Shown: positions 7,994 to 16,151 of the stretch, piece by piece
Layout: each line of letters begins with the position of its first letter
Position numbering within the stretch: position 1 is the first letter of the stretch
Source: Bacteroidota bacterium
GTDB lineage: Bacteria > Bacteroidota > Bacteroidia > Chitinophagales > Saprospiraceae
Direction of reading: 5' to 3'
Length of the DNA stretch: 64,000 nt
NCBI GenBank assembly: GCA_018222965.1
Contig: JAAEZH010000015.1
Location: 1 to 64,000 of the forward strand
The notes under the pieces: model-generated
Told to the model about the DNA's origin: nothing
The model's database searches: none
What the model saw: only the letters and a program-made list of their open reading frames with translations
Made by a program: the position numbers and the translations under genes

Positions 7994-9051
7994 TCAGCCG
8001 ACGAATTCTCGGCATGATGTCGGGCAGCTCGCTCGATGGTGTTGATTTGGCCATTTGCCGATTTGATTGGGAAGGTGATCACTTTTCTTCCTGGAAAATG
8101 GAGCAGACAGCAACCATCCCCTACTCCGATGCCTGGATCAAACGATTGCAAAAATGTGCCGATTACAAGCTGGCAGATTTGCTTCAACTGGACAGCCTCC
8201 TGGCCGAAGCCTACTTGCAGATATTAGAGCAATTTGATCCCTGGGAAAAGAGAAAAAAAGACATTGATGCCGTTGCCTTACACGGGCATACCGTGTTGCA
8301 CCAGCCCGAAGCGGAGATTAGCCTCCAACTGGGTTCGGGCGCACATGTAGCGAAAGCCATTCAGGCTCCTGTAATTACTCAATTGCGGGATGCAGACATA
8401 GAGGCTGGCGGACAAGGTGCGCCACTCGCTCCACTGGCAGATCGCTTTCTTTTTCCCGGCTATGCAGCCTACCTCAACATTGGAGGGATTTCCAATTGCT
8501 ACATTCCGAATAAAAAACTTGCTTTTGATACCGGTGGGGCCAATCAGCTGCTGAACCGGCTCGCTAATATAGCCGGGAAATCCTACGATAAAGAGGGACA
8601 AATGGCTAAAAAAGGCCAACTTATTCCGACGCTGCTGGAAGAATTAAATAAACTGCCCTGGTTTCAAAAACCTGCTCCAAAGTCCTTATCCAATCAGTGG
8701 GTCCGGGAAATCGTGTGGCCAATTATTGAAAAAACCGAAGGATCGGTGGCGGATAAATTACACACCACTACCCAACACATCGCCTGGCATATCTCCGAAG
8801 CGCTGCGGGGAATAGAAGGAAAAATACTCCTGAGCGGAGGTGGAGCACACAACACCTATTTAGTGCAATGTCTCCAAAACCATCTGGGTGACTCCCTGTT
8901 TATTCCCAAACCGGAAGTGATAGATTATAAAGAAGCAGCACTGACTGCGCTGGTGGGATTCTTTCGGCTGGAGCAAATTCCGGCTCCCATTTGCGAATTG
9001 ACAGGCGCTTCCCGCAATGCTGTGCCGGGAGCTTTGTATCTTCCCGCCTGA
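7990..9051 (+). CDS. anmK: Anhydro-N-acetylmuramic acid kinase
   Basis: 353-residue cytoplasmic kinase that cleaves and phosphorylates 1,6-anhydro-MurNAc to MurNAc-6-phosphate in peptidoglycan recycling. Seen: the N-terminal GMMSGSSLDGVD phosphate-binding motif (residues 8-19), LNIGGISN (about 161-168) followed by AFDTGGANQLLN with the catalytic Asp region, and LLSGGGAHN near residue 283. Length is typical of the Bacteroidota form. It overlaps the upstream cytochrome gene by four bases, and the epimerase gene starts 19 bases downstream, so the three probably form one transcript. An AmgK-type sugar kinase at 19.4-20.9 kb may act on related sugars. MurQ and sugar permeases are not in the window. 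Confidence 0.9.
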   Translation: MISRRILGMMSGSSLDGVDLAICRFDWEGDHFSSWKMEQTATIPYSDAWIKRLQKCADYKLADLLQLDSLLAEAYLQILEQFDPWEKRKKDIDAVALHGHTVLHQPEAEISLQLGSGAHVAKAIQAPVITQLRDADIEAGGQGAPLAPLADRFLFPGYAAYLNIGGISNCYIPNKKLAFDTGGANQLLNRLANIAGKSYDKEGQMAKKGQLIPTLLEELNKLPWFQKPAPKSLSNQWVREIVWPIIEKTEGSVADKLHTTTQHIAWHISEALRGIEGKILLSGGGAHNTYLVQCLQNHLGDSLFIPKPEVIDYKEAALTALVGFFRLEQIPAPICELTGASRNAVPGALYLPA

Positions 9052-9070
9052 AATTACTCCGGCTATTTAA

Positions 9071-10117
9071 ATGATCGACAAAAAAGCACATATTCTTGTT
9101 ACAGGTGGCACCGGTTTTATCGGTTCCTATATCCTCCGGCATTTGCTGGACAAGGGGTATGAGTCTGTTTCTGCCTTTCGGCGAAAATCGAGCCGTTTAG
9201 ATCTGGTAGCTGACTTCTCAGAGGAGATAAACTGGATCGAATGCGATCTCCGCGATGCATTTGATCTGAATAAGGCAATAAGCGATGTCGATTACATCAT
9301 ACACGCAGCCGCTAAGGTTTCCTTTCACAAATCAGACCGGGATTTGCTCTACGAAATCAACGTGGAGGGAACGGCAAACCTGGTCAATTTCGCCCTCAAA
9401 CATCAGGTCAAAAAACTGATACATGTTAGTTCGGTTGCCGCAATAGGTCGAAAAGACGAAAGCAACATCATCGACGAAGACGTCGACTGGCAAAAATCGC
9501 GGCACAACTCCAATTATGCCATCAGCAAACACCTCGCCGAAATGGAAGTCTGGCGAGGCGCCTCCGAAGGCCTGGACGTTGCCGTTCTCAATCCGGCAAA
9601 TGTGATGGGAAGTGGCTTTTGGAACGAAGGTACAGCCCGCACCTTCCAACAGATCTGGGACGGATTCCCTTTCTACACTTCCGGCATGACTGGTTATGTA
9701 GATGTGCGGGATGTAGCCCGTTTTTCTATCGACCTTCTGGAGTCTGATATTAAAGGAGAGCGGTTTATTCTCAGCGAAAACGACTACAGCTACAAACACA
9801 TTTTTGAACTGATCGCCCGGGCTCTCAATAAAAAAGCCCCCGGCATCAAAGTCAAAAAATGGATGGTTCCCTTTGCCCGAATAGGGGATTGGGTCAAAAG
9901 CAAAATGGCCGGAAAGCGCCCCTTTCTCAGCCGGGAAATAGCCCACAATGCTTTTCAGCGCTGGAAATACGTCAACGAAAAATCGAGAGAAGCCCTCGCT
10001 TTCGAATACACGCCGATCCCCCAAACCATCATGGAAACCGCCAGGCAATTTAAAATCGCTCGCGAAAACGGGATGTCCCCCTCCCATCTCCCTTTCAAAG
10101 TTTCCAAAACTACCTAA
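9071..10117 (+). CDS. NAD-dependent epimerase/dehydratase (extended SDR)
   Basis: 348-residue extended short-chain dehydrogenase. The NAD(P)-binding TGGTGFIG motif is at residues about 11-18, the mid-domain HAAAKVSF motif at about 79-86, and the active-site pair YAISK at about 156-160 with an upstream catalytic Ser in HVSSVAA. The C-terminal third is variable and probably binds the substrate. Dihydroflavonol-reductase-like members of this family act on steroids, sugars or quinone precursors. The exact substrate cannot be told. It follows anmK by 19 bases. One exact copy of the 13-bp motif GCCTTTCGGCGAA lies inside the coding sequence at 9173-9185. Downstream is a heptamer array interrupted by a MITE-like repeat. 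Confidence 0.8.
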   Translation: MIDKKAHILVTGGTGFIGSYILRHLLDKGYESVSAFRRKSSRLDLVADFSEEINWIECDLRDAFDLNKAISDVDYIIHAAAKVSFHKSDRDLLYEINVEGTANLVNFALKHQVKKLIHVSSVAAIGRKDESNIIDEDVDWQKSRHNSNYAISKHLAEMEVWRGASEGLDVAVLNPANVMGSGFWNEGTARTFQQIWDGFPFYTSGMTGYVDVRDVARFSIDLLESDIKGERFILSENDYSYKHIFELIARALNKKAPGIKVKKWMVPFARIGDWVKSKMAGKRPFLSREIAHNAFQRWKYVNEKSREALAFEYTPIPQTIMETARQFKIARENGMSPSHLPFKVSKTT

Positions 10118-10140
10118 GCCTTTCTATCCTCTATCTGTAT

Positions 10141-10344
10141 TGACACAATTCCTTAGGGTCAAAACAGGAACTACGAATTGGTGTCGCTCCGCTGGAGCTT
10201 ACTATCAAAATCGCAAAAAAATGCTACAAAGGTTGGGCTCCGCTGGAGCCTCCACAGGAGGCACACCTTTGTAATAACAAATATCGGATTTACTTTAAGC
10301 GCCGTAGGTGCGGCACCTGGTTTTGTCACTAAGTTTATGTGACA
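10141..10344 (-). repeat. MITE-like repeat, copy B, with 6-bp target duplication
   Basis: A 204-bp element with imperfect terminal inverted repeats. The left end is TGACACAATTCCTTAGGGTC and the inverted right end is TGTCACATAAACTTAGTGAC, both running on into CAAAAC. It is flanked by CTGTAT on both sides (10135-10140 and 10345-10350), a perfect 6-bp direct repeat expected from transposition. It is inverted relative to copy A at 4788. Inside are GGCTCCGCTGGAGCC-type palindromes. There is no ORF, so a transposase in trans would be needed. The insertion split a TATCCTC heptamer array. Confidence 0.85.
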
Positions 10345-10351
10345 CTGTATC

Positions 10352-10388
10352 TATCCTCTATCCTCTATCCTCTATCCTCTATCCTCTA
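10352..10388. repeat. TATCCTC heptamer array
   Basis: Five consecutive TATCCTC units plus a partial one. A further TATCCTCTATC lies on the other side of the MITE (about 10125-10135), so the array originally began about ten bases after the stop codon of the epimerase gene. Confidence 0.85.
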
Positions 10389-10530
10389 GAATAAAAATTT
10401 GCGCTTTTGCAATAATTTCCTAATTTGATTACCCTTTCCTATTGCTCGTCAGAATTATCTTTCGCCTTGAGCGGGAAATTGCTCTAACAACAGCTAAACA
10501 CACATTAGTTAACCAAAAGCGTAACGATTT

Positions 10531-12657
10531 ATGATCTACGAAACCAAAAACATCCGGAATGTGGCTCTGTTGGGTCATCCCGGCTCCGGTAAGACGACAT
10601 TCGCTGAAACCATGTTGTACGAAGCCGGAGCCATAAGCAGAAGAGGTAAAGTGGAAGAAAAATCCACCGTATCAGATTACACCAACATCGAACAAGAGCG
10701 CGGAAACTCCCTTTTCAGCACCCTAATGCACGCACATTGGAAAGATTCCAAGATCAACATTCTCGATACGCCGGGTTTCGATGATTTTATCGGCGAAGTG
10801 GTATCCTCCCTCAAAGTAGCCGATACTTCCGTTATGCTCCTCAATGCGAGAAGCGGCGTAGAAGTAGGTACCGAACTTATTTGGGAATACATTGAAAAAC
10901 ACAAATCGCCCGCCCTGTTTGTAGTCAATCAAATCGATCACGAAAAAGCAGATTACCAAAGCACCCTCGAACAAGCCGTCAACCGATTTGGCAATAAAGT
11001 CATTCCGGTACAATATCCGCTGGAAGGGGGCCCGGGTTTCAATACCATTGTGGATGCCCTCCAAATGATCATGTATGTATTCCCGGAAGGGGGCGGAAAA
11101 CCGGAAAAACAAGACATCCCGGAATCAGAAATTGGTCGTGCTCAGGAAATGCACAATGTGCTGGTAGAAGCTGCCGCAGAGAATGACGAAGGCCTCATGG
11201 AGAAATTCTTCGATGCCGGATCACTCACCGAAGAAGAACTGACACAGGGACTTCGGATTGCTATTTCCAAACAGGAAATTTTCCCGCTCTTTATTTGTTC
11301 TTCTACCGAGAATATGGGTAGCGGACGAATCATGGGCTTTATCAACGATATTTGTCCGTCACCGGCAGAACGTCCTCCGGCAGAATTGGAAGGAGGCGGA
11401 GAATTGGAATGTAATTCCGACGATGACACCACCATCTTTATCTTCAAAACCATTTCCGAACCGAGGGTGGGTAATGTGTCCTATTTTAAAATTTACTCGG
11501 GAACACTCAAAGGGGGCGATGAACTGGTCAATCAAAAAACCAGAAACTCCGAACGATTTGGGCAGCTCTTTGAAGCAAACGGCAAACACCGCGATGCAGT
11601 ACCCGAACTCCGGGCCGGTGATCTGGGAGTAACCGTAAAACTCAAAGACAGCCACAGCAATCAAACGCTTAACTCTAAAGGCACTGATCGGACAATAGAT
11701 CCAATCACGTTCCCGGAATCCAGAATCCGGGTAGCGGTCAGTCCGCCGAGCAAAAATGATATGGAAAAGCTTATGAAAGCCCTCCATACCATCGAAGAAG
11801 AAGATCCAACATTGATCATAGAGCAATCAAAAACACTCCGCCAAACACTCCTTCACGGACAAGGACAGTTGCACCTCGACCTCATCAAATACCGCATTGA
11901 AAAGGTTAATGGTGTTTCGATGGATTTCATTAAACCGCGCATCCCCTACCGCGAAACCATTACCAAGGTTGCCAATGGAGACTACCGCCACAAAAAGCAA
12001 ACGGGAGGTGCCGGCCAGTTTGGAGAGGTCCATATGCGCGTTGAGCCCTTCCATGAAGGCATGGCTCCACCAGATGGTCTCACCGTAAGAAAACAGGAGG
12101 TTGATGATCTCCCCTGGGGTGGAAAGCTGGCTTTCTTCTGGTGTATTGTAGGTGGGTCTATTGATGCCAAATACAGCAATGCCATCAAAAAAGGAATCAT
12201 GCAACGCATGGAAGACGGTCCGCTAACAGGATCCTATTGCCAGGACATCCGGGTTTCCATTTACGATGGTAAAATGCATGCCGTAGACAGCAATGATAAC
12301 GCCTTTATGACTGCAGCAAAAATGGCCTTCAAGCAAAACTTCGAGAAGGCCGGTCCGCAATTGATGGAACCCATCTACCATCTCGAAATCTTATGTTCGG
12401 ATGATGTTATGGGCGAAGTTATGGGCGACCTGCAAACGCGCCGTGCCCTGATTATGGGTATGGGGTCAGAGGGGCATTACCAAAAGATTGAAGCTCATGT
12501 GCCGCTTTCTGAATTGTATAAATACTCTTCCACGCTCCGCTCCCTTTCACAGGGAAGAGCAAAATTCCATCAGCATTTTCACGAATATGCTCCGGTGCCC
12601 GGAGACTTGCAACAACAGCTGATTCAGGAATACAAAGAATCACAGGAGGAAGATTGA
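10531..12657 (+). CDS. Elongation factor G-like GTPase (EF-G paralogue)
   Basis: 708-residue translational GTPase with the EF-G domain order. Domain I has G1 GHPGSGKTT (about residues 15-23), G3 DTPGFDDF and G4 NQID. A beta-barrel domain II follows (NVSYFKIYSGTLKGGDELV), then domains III-V, including IPYRETI and a terminal EVMGDLQTRRALIMGM segment. Canonical EF-G has AHVDAGKT and NKMD at G1 and G4, and the RGIT switch motif is replaced here by RGNS. It therefore belongs to the EF-G2/EF-G-like group instead of the main fusA product. Such paralogues may act in ribosome recycling or under stress; the role is not fixed. No rpsL, rpsG or tuf genes are next to it, in line with a paralogue. A strong terminator follows. 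Confidence 0.85.
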   Translation: MIYETKNIRNVALLGHPGSGKTTFAETMLYEAGAISRRGKVEEKSTVSDYTNIEQERGNSLFSTLMHAHWKDSKINILDTPGFDDFIGEVVSSLKVADTSVMLLNARSGVEVGTELIWEYIEKHKSPALFVVNQIDHEKADYQSTLEQAVNRFGNKVIPVQYPLEGGPGFNTIVDALQMIMYVFPEGGGKPEKQDIPESEIGRAQEMHNVLVEAAAENDEGLMEKFFDAGSLTEEELTQGLRIAISKQEIFPLFICSSTENMGSGRIMGFINDICPSPAERPPAELEGGGELECNSDDDTTIFIFKTISEPRVGNVSYFKIYSGTLKGGDELVNQKTRNSERFGQLFEANGKHRDAVPELRAGDLGVTVKLKDSHSNQTLNSKGTDRTIDPITFPESRIRVAVSPPSKNDMEKLMKALHTIEEEDPTLIIEQSKTLRQTLLHGQGQLHLDLIKYRIEKVNGVSMDFIKPRIPYRETITKVANGDYRHKKQTGGAGQFGEVHMRVEPFHEGMAPPDGLTVRKQEVDDLPWGGKLAFFWCIVGGSIDAKYSNAIKKGIMQRMEDGPLTGSYCQDIRVSIYDGKMHAVDSNDNAFMTAAKMAFKQNFEKAGPQLMEPIYHLEILCSDDVMGEVMGDLQTRRALIMGMGSEGHYQKIEAHVPLSELYKYSSTLRSLSQGRAKFHQHFHEYAPVPGDLQQQLIQEYKESQEED

Positions 12658-12681
12658 CAACCGAATAGATTGAAGTAAATC

Positions 12682-12720
12682 AAAAACGCAGCTGAAACAT
12701 TTTCGGCTGCGTTTTTCTTT
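12682..12720 (+). terminator. Terminator after the EF-G-like gene
   Basis: Stem AAAAACGCAGC (12682-12692) and GCTGCGTTTTT (12706-12716), extended inward by GAAA/TTTC, with T-rich sequence after it. It lies between convergent genes and, with its A-run on the left arm, could work in both directions. Confidence 0.85.
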
Positions 12721-12741
12721 TATACCAACTCTGGAATACGC

Positions 12742-13071
12742 TTATTTCGGTGGCAGTGTATTCACATAAGCAAAGCCTTTTTTGAGCCATTCGGCTACCA
12801 CATCCGGCTCCTTCAATAGCGCCTCCGGTACCAACACATAATCGCGCATCGTTGCCCCATGCGATTTTAAAGGCCCGGAATCAGGATACTGCTCTATGAA
12901 TTTCTTTTGGTCTTCTTTGGGAAGTCGAATCCCCAACTCTCCTGCCTTATTTAACAGAGAAAACATATACCCGTTGGAAGAAGTGTAGGGCATGGATTTG
13001 CCTTTGCGCTCAAAATCCGAAATGCCTTCAACGATAGCATCGTAAGCTTTTAAGTTATTTTCCCAACTCAT
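12742..13071 (-). CDS. TfoX/YjbR-like small protein
   Basis: 109 residues from the ATG at 13071; a longer reading from 13128 overlaps the upstream gene and adds unlike sequence. Seen: MPYTSSNGYMFSLLNKAGELGIRL, then the spaced motif MRDYVLVPEALL and a final EWLKKGFAYVNTLPP. This arrangement fits the TfoX/Sxy N-terminal domain fold (small alpha/beta proteins acting on a glycine-rich loop and MR-Y-V-P strand). The start overlaps the stop of the flavin monooxygenase gene by four bases (ATGA), so the two are co-translated. The function of stand-alone copies is unknown. The family assignment rests on motif spacing only. Confidence 0.55.
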   Translation of the reverse strand: MSWENNLKAYDAIVEGISDFERKGKSMPYTSSNGYMFSLLNKAGELGIRLPKEDQKKFIEQYPDSGPLKSHGATMRDYVLVPEALLKEPDVVAEWLKKGFAYVNTLPPK

Positions 13072-14240
13072 ACTGTCTTTGCTCTTTCTGTATTTTTCTG
13101 GTGCAGAAACCGTTTTTTCTCCTGCCACATATGTGCCACCACCCGACGAGAATCCCGGTAAATGCTTTCCAGGATGCCACTGGAATAACCATCGAAGCCC
13201 ACAAAATACAGGTCTGGATGGCTTTCGCCGGATATCGGACCAGACGGGTAACCGTGTTCATTGAGCAGAACCTCTCCGTTTTCTACAAACTCCTGAATAA
13301 GCGCATAGAAACCGGTCGCCAGAATGATATGATCAAATTGTTCTTCCCGACCGTCCGTAAAGGTCACCGTATTTTCTCCAATTCGGCTTATGCCTGGTCG
13401 CACCTTAATAGCCCCCGATTTAATTTTGTCTACGGTTCCAATATCAAGTACAGGCGTTTTAGCCAGTGTACGCAGTTGTTTCCTCGGATTAATTTTTGGG
13501 CGGCTGATGCCGAATTCGGACAGGTCGCCTATGGTCAGTTTTTGAACCAATCGGCCAATACGATCGCCCACAACATTGGGCAATTTATCTAATATTTTTG
13601 CCGTAACCTGTGTAGGTCGGCCATTGATGTCGCGCGGCACAATATTAACCGGACTGCGCACACTCATGGTAGTATCAACCCCGTGTTCCGCCAGATCAAG
13701 TGCGATCTCTGCACCGGTATTGCCCATGCCCACCACCAGCGTTCTGCTCGCTGGTTGAAAAACTTTCGGGTTCTTATATTTCAGGCTGTGCCGGATGGTA
13801 CCGGAAAAGTGAGCCATCCCCTCAAAGTCCGGAATTTTGGGGACCCGGTTGAATCCGGTACAAACCACAACGGCTTTGGACTCGTAGGCAGATCCATCTG
13901 CCGTTTCTGTTTTCCATCCTTTCTCCAGACGGGAAACCTTGATAACTTCTTTTCCGAAAAGCGGATGAATATTGAATTTTGCCGCATATTCCTGATAGTA
14001 AGCCACCAGGTCGTTCTTTGGCACATATTCCGGAAGGGCATCCGGCAGTGGATAATGCGGGAGCCCCGAAAACCTTTTGATGGTGTGCAAATGAAGCCTG
14101 TCGTAGTGATTTACCCAGGCATTGGCCAGGTTTTTACTCTTTTCCAACATCTGAAACTCAATGCCCAGGTTTCTTAGTCGCCCCGCCGTGGCCAGTCCTG
14201 CAGGACCAGCGCCTATAATGATAACCGGAATTTTTGCCAT
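13068..14240 (-). CDS. Flavin-containing monooxygenase-like FAD/NADPH oxidoreductase
   Basis: 390-residue soluble two-dinucleotide-binding flavoprotein. The FAD motif GAGPAGLATAG is at residues about 9-19. The FMO/BVMO fingerprint FSGTIRHSLKY matches FxGxxxHxxxY (about 148-158). The NADPH motif is GMGNTGAEIA (about 171-180), and ATGFYALI near residue 315 is the FATGY-type segment. It resembles YUCCA/FMO-type N- or S-oxygenases. The substrate is unknown. It shares a transcript with the TfoX-like gene through a 4-bp overlap. Upstream, an AT-rich gap of about 120 bases separates it from the divergent fic gene. Confidence 0.8.
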   Translation of the reverse strand: MAKIPVIIIGAGPAGLATAGRLRNLGIEFQMLEKSKNLANAWVNHYDRLHLHTIKRFSGLPHYPLPDALPEYVPKNDLVAYYQEYAAKFNIHPLFGKEVIKVSRLEKGWKTETADGSAYESKAVVVCTGFNRVPKIPDFEGMAHFSGTIRHSLKYKNPKVFQPASRTLVVGMGNTGAEIALDLAEHGVDTTMSVRSPVNIVPRDINGRPTQVTAKILDKLPNVVGDRIGRLVQKLTIGDLSEFGISRPKINPRKQLRTLAKTPVLDIGTVDKIKSGAIKVRPGISRIGENTVTFTDGREEQFDHIILATGFYALIQEFVENGEVLLNEHGYPSGPISGESHPDLYFVGFDGYSSGILESIYRDSRRVVAHMWQEKKRFLHQKNTERAKTV

Positions 14241-14302
14241 ACGTATTTAAACATACGAAAAATCAATGGCAAAAGTTTAACTCCTTTTTTACGCCCAAAA
14301 AG

Positions 14303-14353
14303 CATATGTATAAAAAAATACATTTTTTATACATATGACCAAGTAAATGTATA
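14303..14353. promoter_or_regulatory. Palindromic operator upstream of fic
   Basis: A perfect 15-bp inverted repeat, CATATGTATAAAAAA (14303-14317) and TTTTTTATACATATG (14323-14337), with a 5-nt spacer. A further ATGTATA half-site follows at 14347-14353. The core ATGTATA therefore occurs three times just before the Fic gene, which itself carries a C-terminal winged helix. Autoregulation by the Fic protein is inferred. Confidence 0.6.
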
Positions 14354-14363
14354 AATTGCCTTA

Positions 14364-15461
14364 TTGTTTATTCATTTAAACCAAAGGAAATTGTCAACTT
14401 ATAAAATAGAACTGCTGCCACTACATAAAGAGGTAGAAACAAAGGCGGTCCTAAAAAGTCTGCCAAAAGCACATGCTGCATTGGCAGAACTAAAAGGAAT
14501 AGCTAAATCAATCCCCAACCAAAACATCCTAATAAACGCTTTAGCCATACAAGAGGCAAAAGACAGTTCTGAAATAGAGAACATCATAACGACACATGAT
14601 GAGTTGTATAAAATGGACCTAAACCTGAGTGGTGTAAAATCATTAGCAGCAAAAGAAGTACAAAATTATGTGTCCGCACTAAAAAGAGGCTTTGCATTGA
14701 TTTCAGAAAATCAATTATTGACCACCGGGGTAATCAAAAATGTCCAAAGAGTATTGGAAGATAATGAGGCAGGATTCAGAAAGCTACCGGGCACAGATTT
14801 AAAAAGTAGTAAAACCGGTCAGGTAATCTACACGCCACCACAGGATAAGAATCTGATTGAACAATTAATGGCCAACCTCGAAAAATACATAAATCAGGAT
14901 GAATTATCTGACAATGATCCACTTGTAAAAATGGCTATAATTCATCATCAATTTGAAAGTATTCACCCCTTTTATGATGGGAATGGAAGAACCGGAAGAA
15001 TTGTGAATATACTGTACTTAATATTACAAGGTCTTCTGGAATTACCTGTTTTATATCTGAGTAAATACATCATTAAAACGAAGTCTGACTATTACAGACT
15101 GCTGCAGTCAGTAAGGGATACAGGTTCGTGGGAGGAATGGCTGATCTATATTATAACTGGAGTTGAAGAAACCGCAAGGAGTACTATTAAACTTATTCAA
15201 CGCATCCAGGAGCTCATGAAAAAACAAAAATTCGAGATAAGAGAAAAGTACAAATTCTACAGCCAGGATTTACTAAACAACCTGTATAAACACCCCTACA
15301 CAAAAATAGGATTCCTTGTCAAGGATTTAGGGGTCACAAGAATTACCGCAACTAAATATCTGGATGAACTTGTCGAAGGAGGAATATTACATAAAGAAAA
15401 AATGGGTAGATCCTATTACTATATAAATGTCGAATTATTAAGGATACTAACAAGTCAGTAA
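14364..15461 (+). CDS. Fic family protein with C-terminal winged helix
   Basis: 365-residue Fic-domain protein. Residues about 10-90 are the Fic N-terminal domain and carry the inhibitory-helix motif SSEIEN (68-73), which matches (S/T)xxxE(G/N) of self-inhibited class II Fic enzymes. The catalytic loop HPFYDGNGRTGR (201-212) is complete, so AMP or another nucleotide can probably be transferred to a target protein. Residues about 300-365 form a winged helix-turn-helix (FLVKDLGVTRITATKYLDELVEGG). The start is uncertain. TTG at 14364 is given, a second TTG at 14391 has an AAAGGA element directly before it, and no in-frame ATG exists. The gene is AT-rich, stands alone and is preceded by a perfect palindrome, all signs of a transferred, self-regulated module. 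Confidence 0.85.
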   Translation: MFIHLNQRKLSTYKIELLPLHKEVETKAVLKSLPKAHAALAELKGIAKSIPNQNILINALAIQEAKDSSEIENIITTHDELYKMDLNLSGVKSLAAKEVQNYVSALKRGFALISENQLLTTGVIKNVQRVLEDNEAGFRKLPGTDLKSSKTGQVIYTPPQDKNLIEQLMANLEKYINQDELSDNDPLVKMAIIHHQFESIHPFYDGNGRTGRIVNILYLILQGLLELPVLYLSKYIIKTKSDYYRLLQSVRDTGSWEEWLIYIITGVEETARSTIKLIQRIQELMKKQKFEIREKYKFYSQDLLNNLYKHPYTKIGFLVKDLGVTRITATKYLDELVEGGILHKEKMGRSYYYINVELLRILTSQ

Positions 15462-15507
15462 ATCTTCGGGAATTTGGCCTTCAAAAGTCAAAAATTTAAC
15501 TCAATCT

Positions 15508-16146
15508 TTACCGTTTCTTTCCCACAAACCGGATATACCGCCAGCTTCCTCCATATGCCCAGTGCAAACGCACTTTTGCCGGAGCAAACAACTTTGACAA
15601 TACCGGCAACAAATGACCTTCCATTCGCACATGATGATTGCTCATGTGCTCCCGAAACCAGGTCAATGGAGAATCGTGAAAATCAACTACCGCTATCCAT
15701 CCGCCTGGTTTCAGATCGGCAGCTGCCCGTTCCAGAAGCATTTCCCACTGCGGATTGATCATCGTCAGGGAATAAGAAAACAACACCACGTCCAGTTTTC
15801 CTGTCATTGGATTGGCTTCCGCCGAATAGGCTTCCTGGATCAGCGCTACCCTATCCCGAAATCGACTGGTACGCTTTCCGGCCAACTGAATCATATCGGA
15901 TGACACATCCATTCCGGTGAAGCGGGCATTGGGAAATCTACGGGCCAGATTGCGCAGATTATACCCCGTCCCGCAGCCAACCTCCAGCAGGTTAAAAGCT
16001 TCTCCTCGTCCAAAAGGAAGATCCCGAAGGATTGCTTTTCGCCCAAACAGAAAACTCCACCGGGTGAGATCGTAAATTTTCGATTGCAGGCGGTAATAAG
16101 CCTGCATGTTTCGGTTCTGCTGTAATTCTCCTCTTTGAATATCCAT
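15508..16146 (-). CDS. btaB: SAM-dependent N-methyltransferase, BtaB-like
   Basis: 212-residue class I methyltransferase. The SAM-binding motif LLEVGCGTGYN is at residues about 53-63, the acidic GMDVS strand follows, and FSYSLTMI and VVDFHDS lie in the second half; the last two are characteristic of BtaB-type enzymes. It starts five bases after the stop of the DUF3419 (BtaA) gene, so the pair is an operon. BtaB would methylate diacylglyceryl-homoserine three times to give the betaine lipid DGTS at the inner membrane. The assignment depends on the partner: taken alone the protein could be any small methyltransferase, but the pairing and the motifs make BtaB the best reading. It faces the convergent fic gene 46 bases away. 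Confidence 0.75.
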   Translation of the reverse strand: MDIQRGELQQNRNMQAYYRLQSKIYDLTRWSFLFGRKAILRDLPFGRGEAFNLLEVGCGTGYNLRNLARRFPNARFTGMDVSSDMIQLAGKRTSRFRDRVALIQEAYSAEANPMTGKLDVVLFSYSLTMINPQWEMLLERAAADLKPGGWIAVVDFHDSPLTWFREHMSNHHVRMEGHLLPVLSKLFAPAKVRLHWAYGGSWRYIRFVGKKR

Positions 16147-16151
16147 AGCAA

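Larger units (their letters stand above)
10118..10530. other. Intergenic region with MITE, heptamer array and shared upstream block
   Basis: No gene is supported. From left to right it holds a short TATCCTC-type stretch, the repeat copy B (10141-10344), a TATCCTC array (10352-10388), and an upstream block of the EF-G-like gene at 10444-10473. That block ends in TTCGCCTTGAGCG and is also found before the cytochrome gene at 44772, at almost the same distance from the start codon. Confidence 0.6.
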
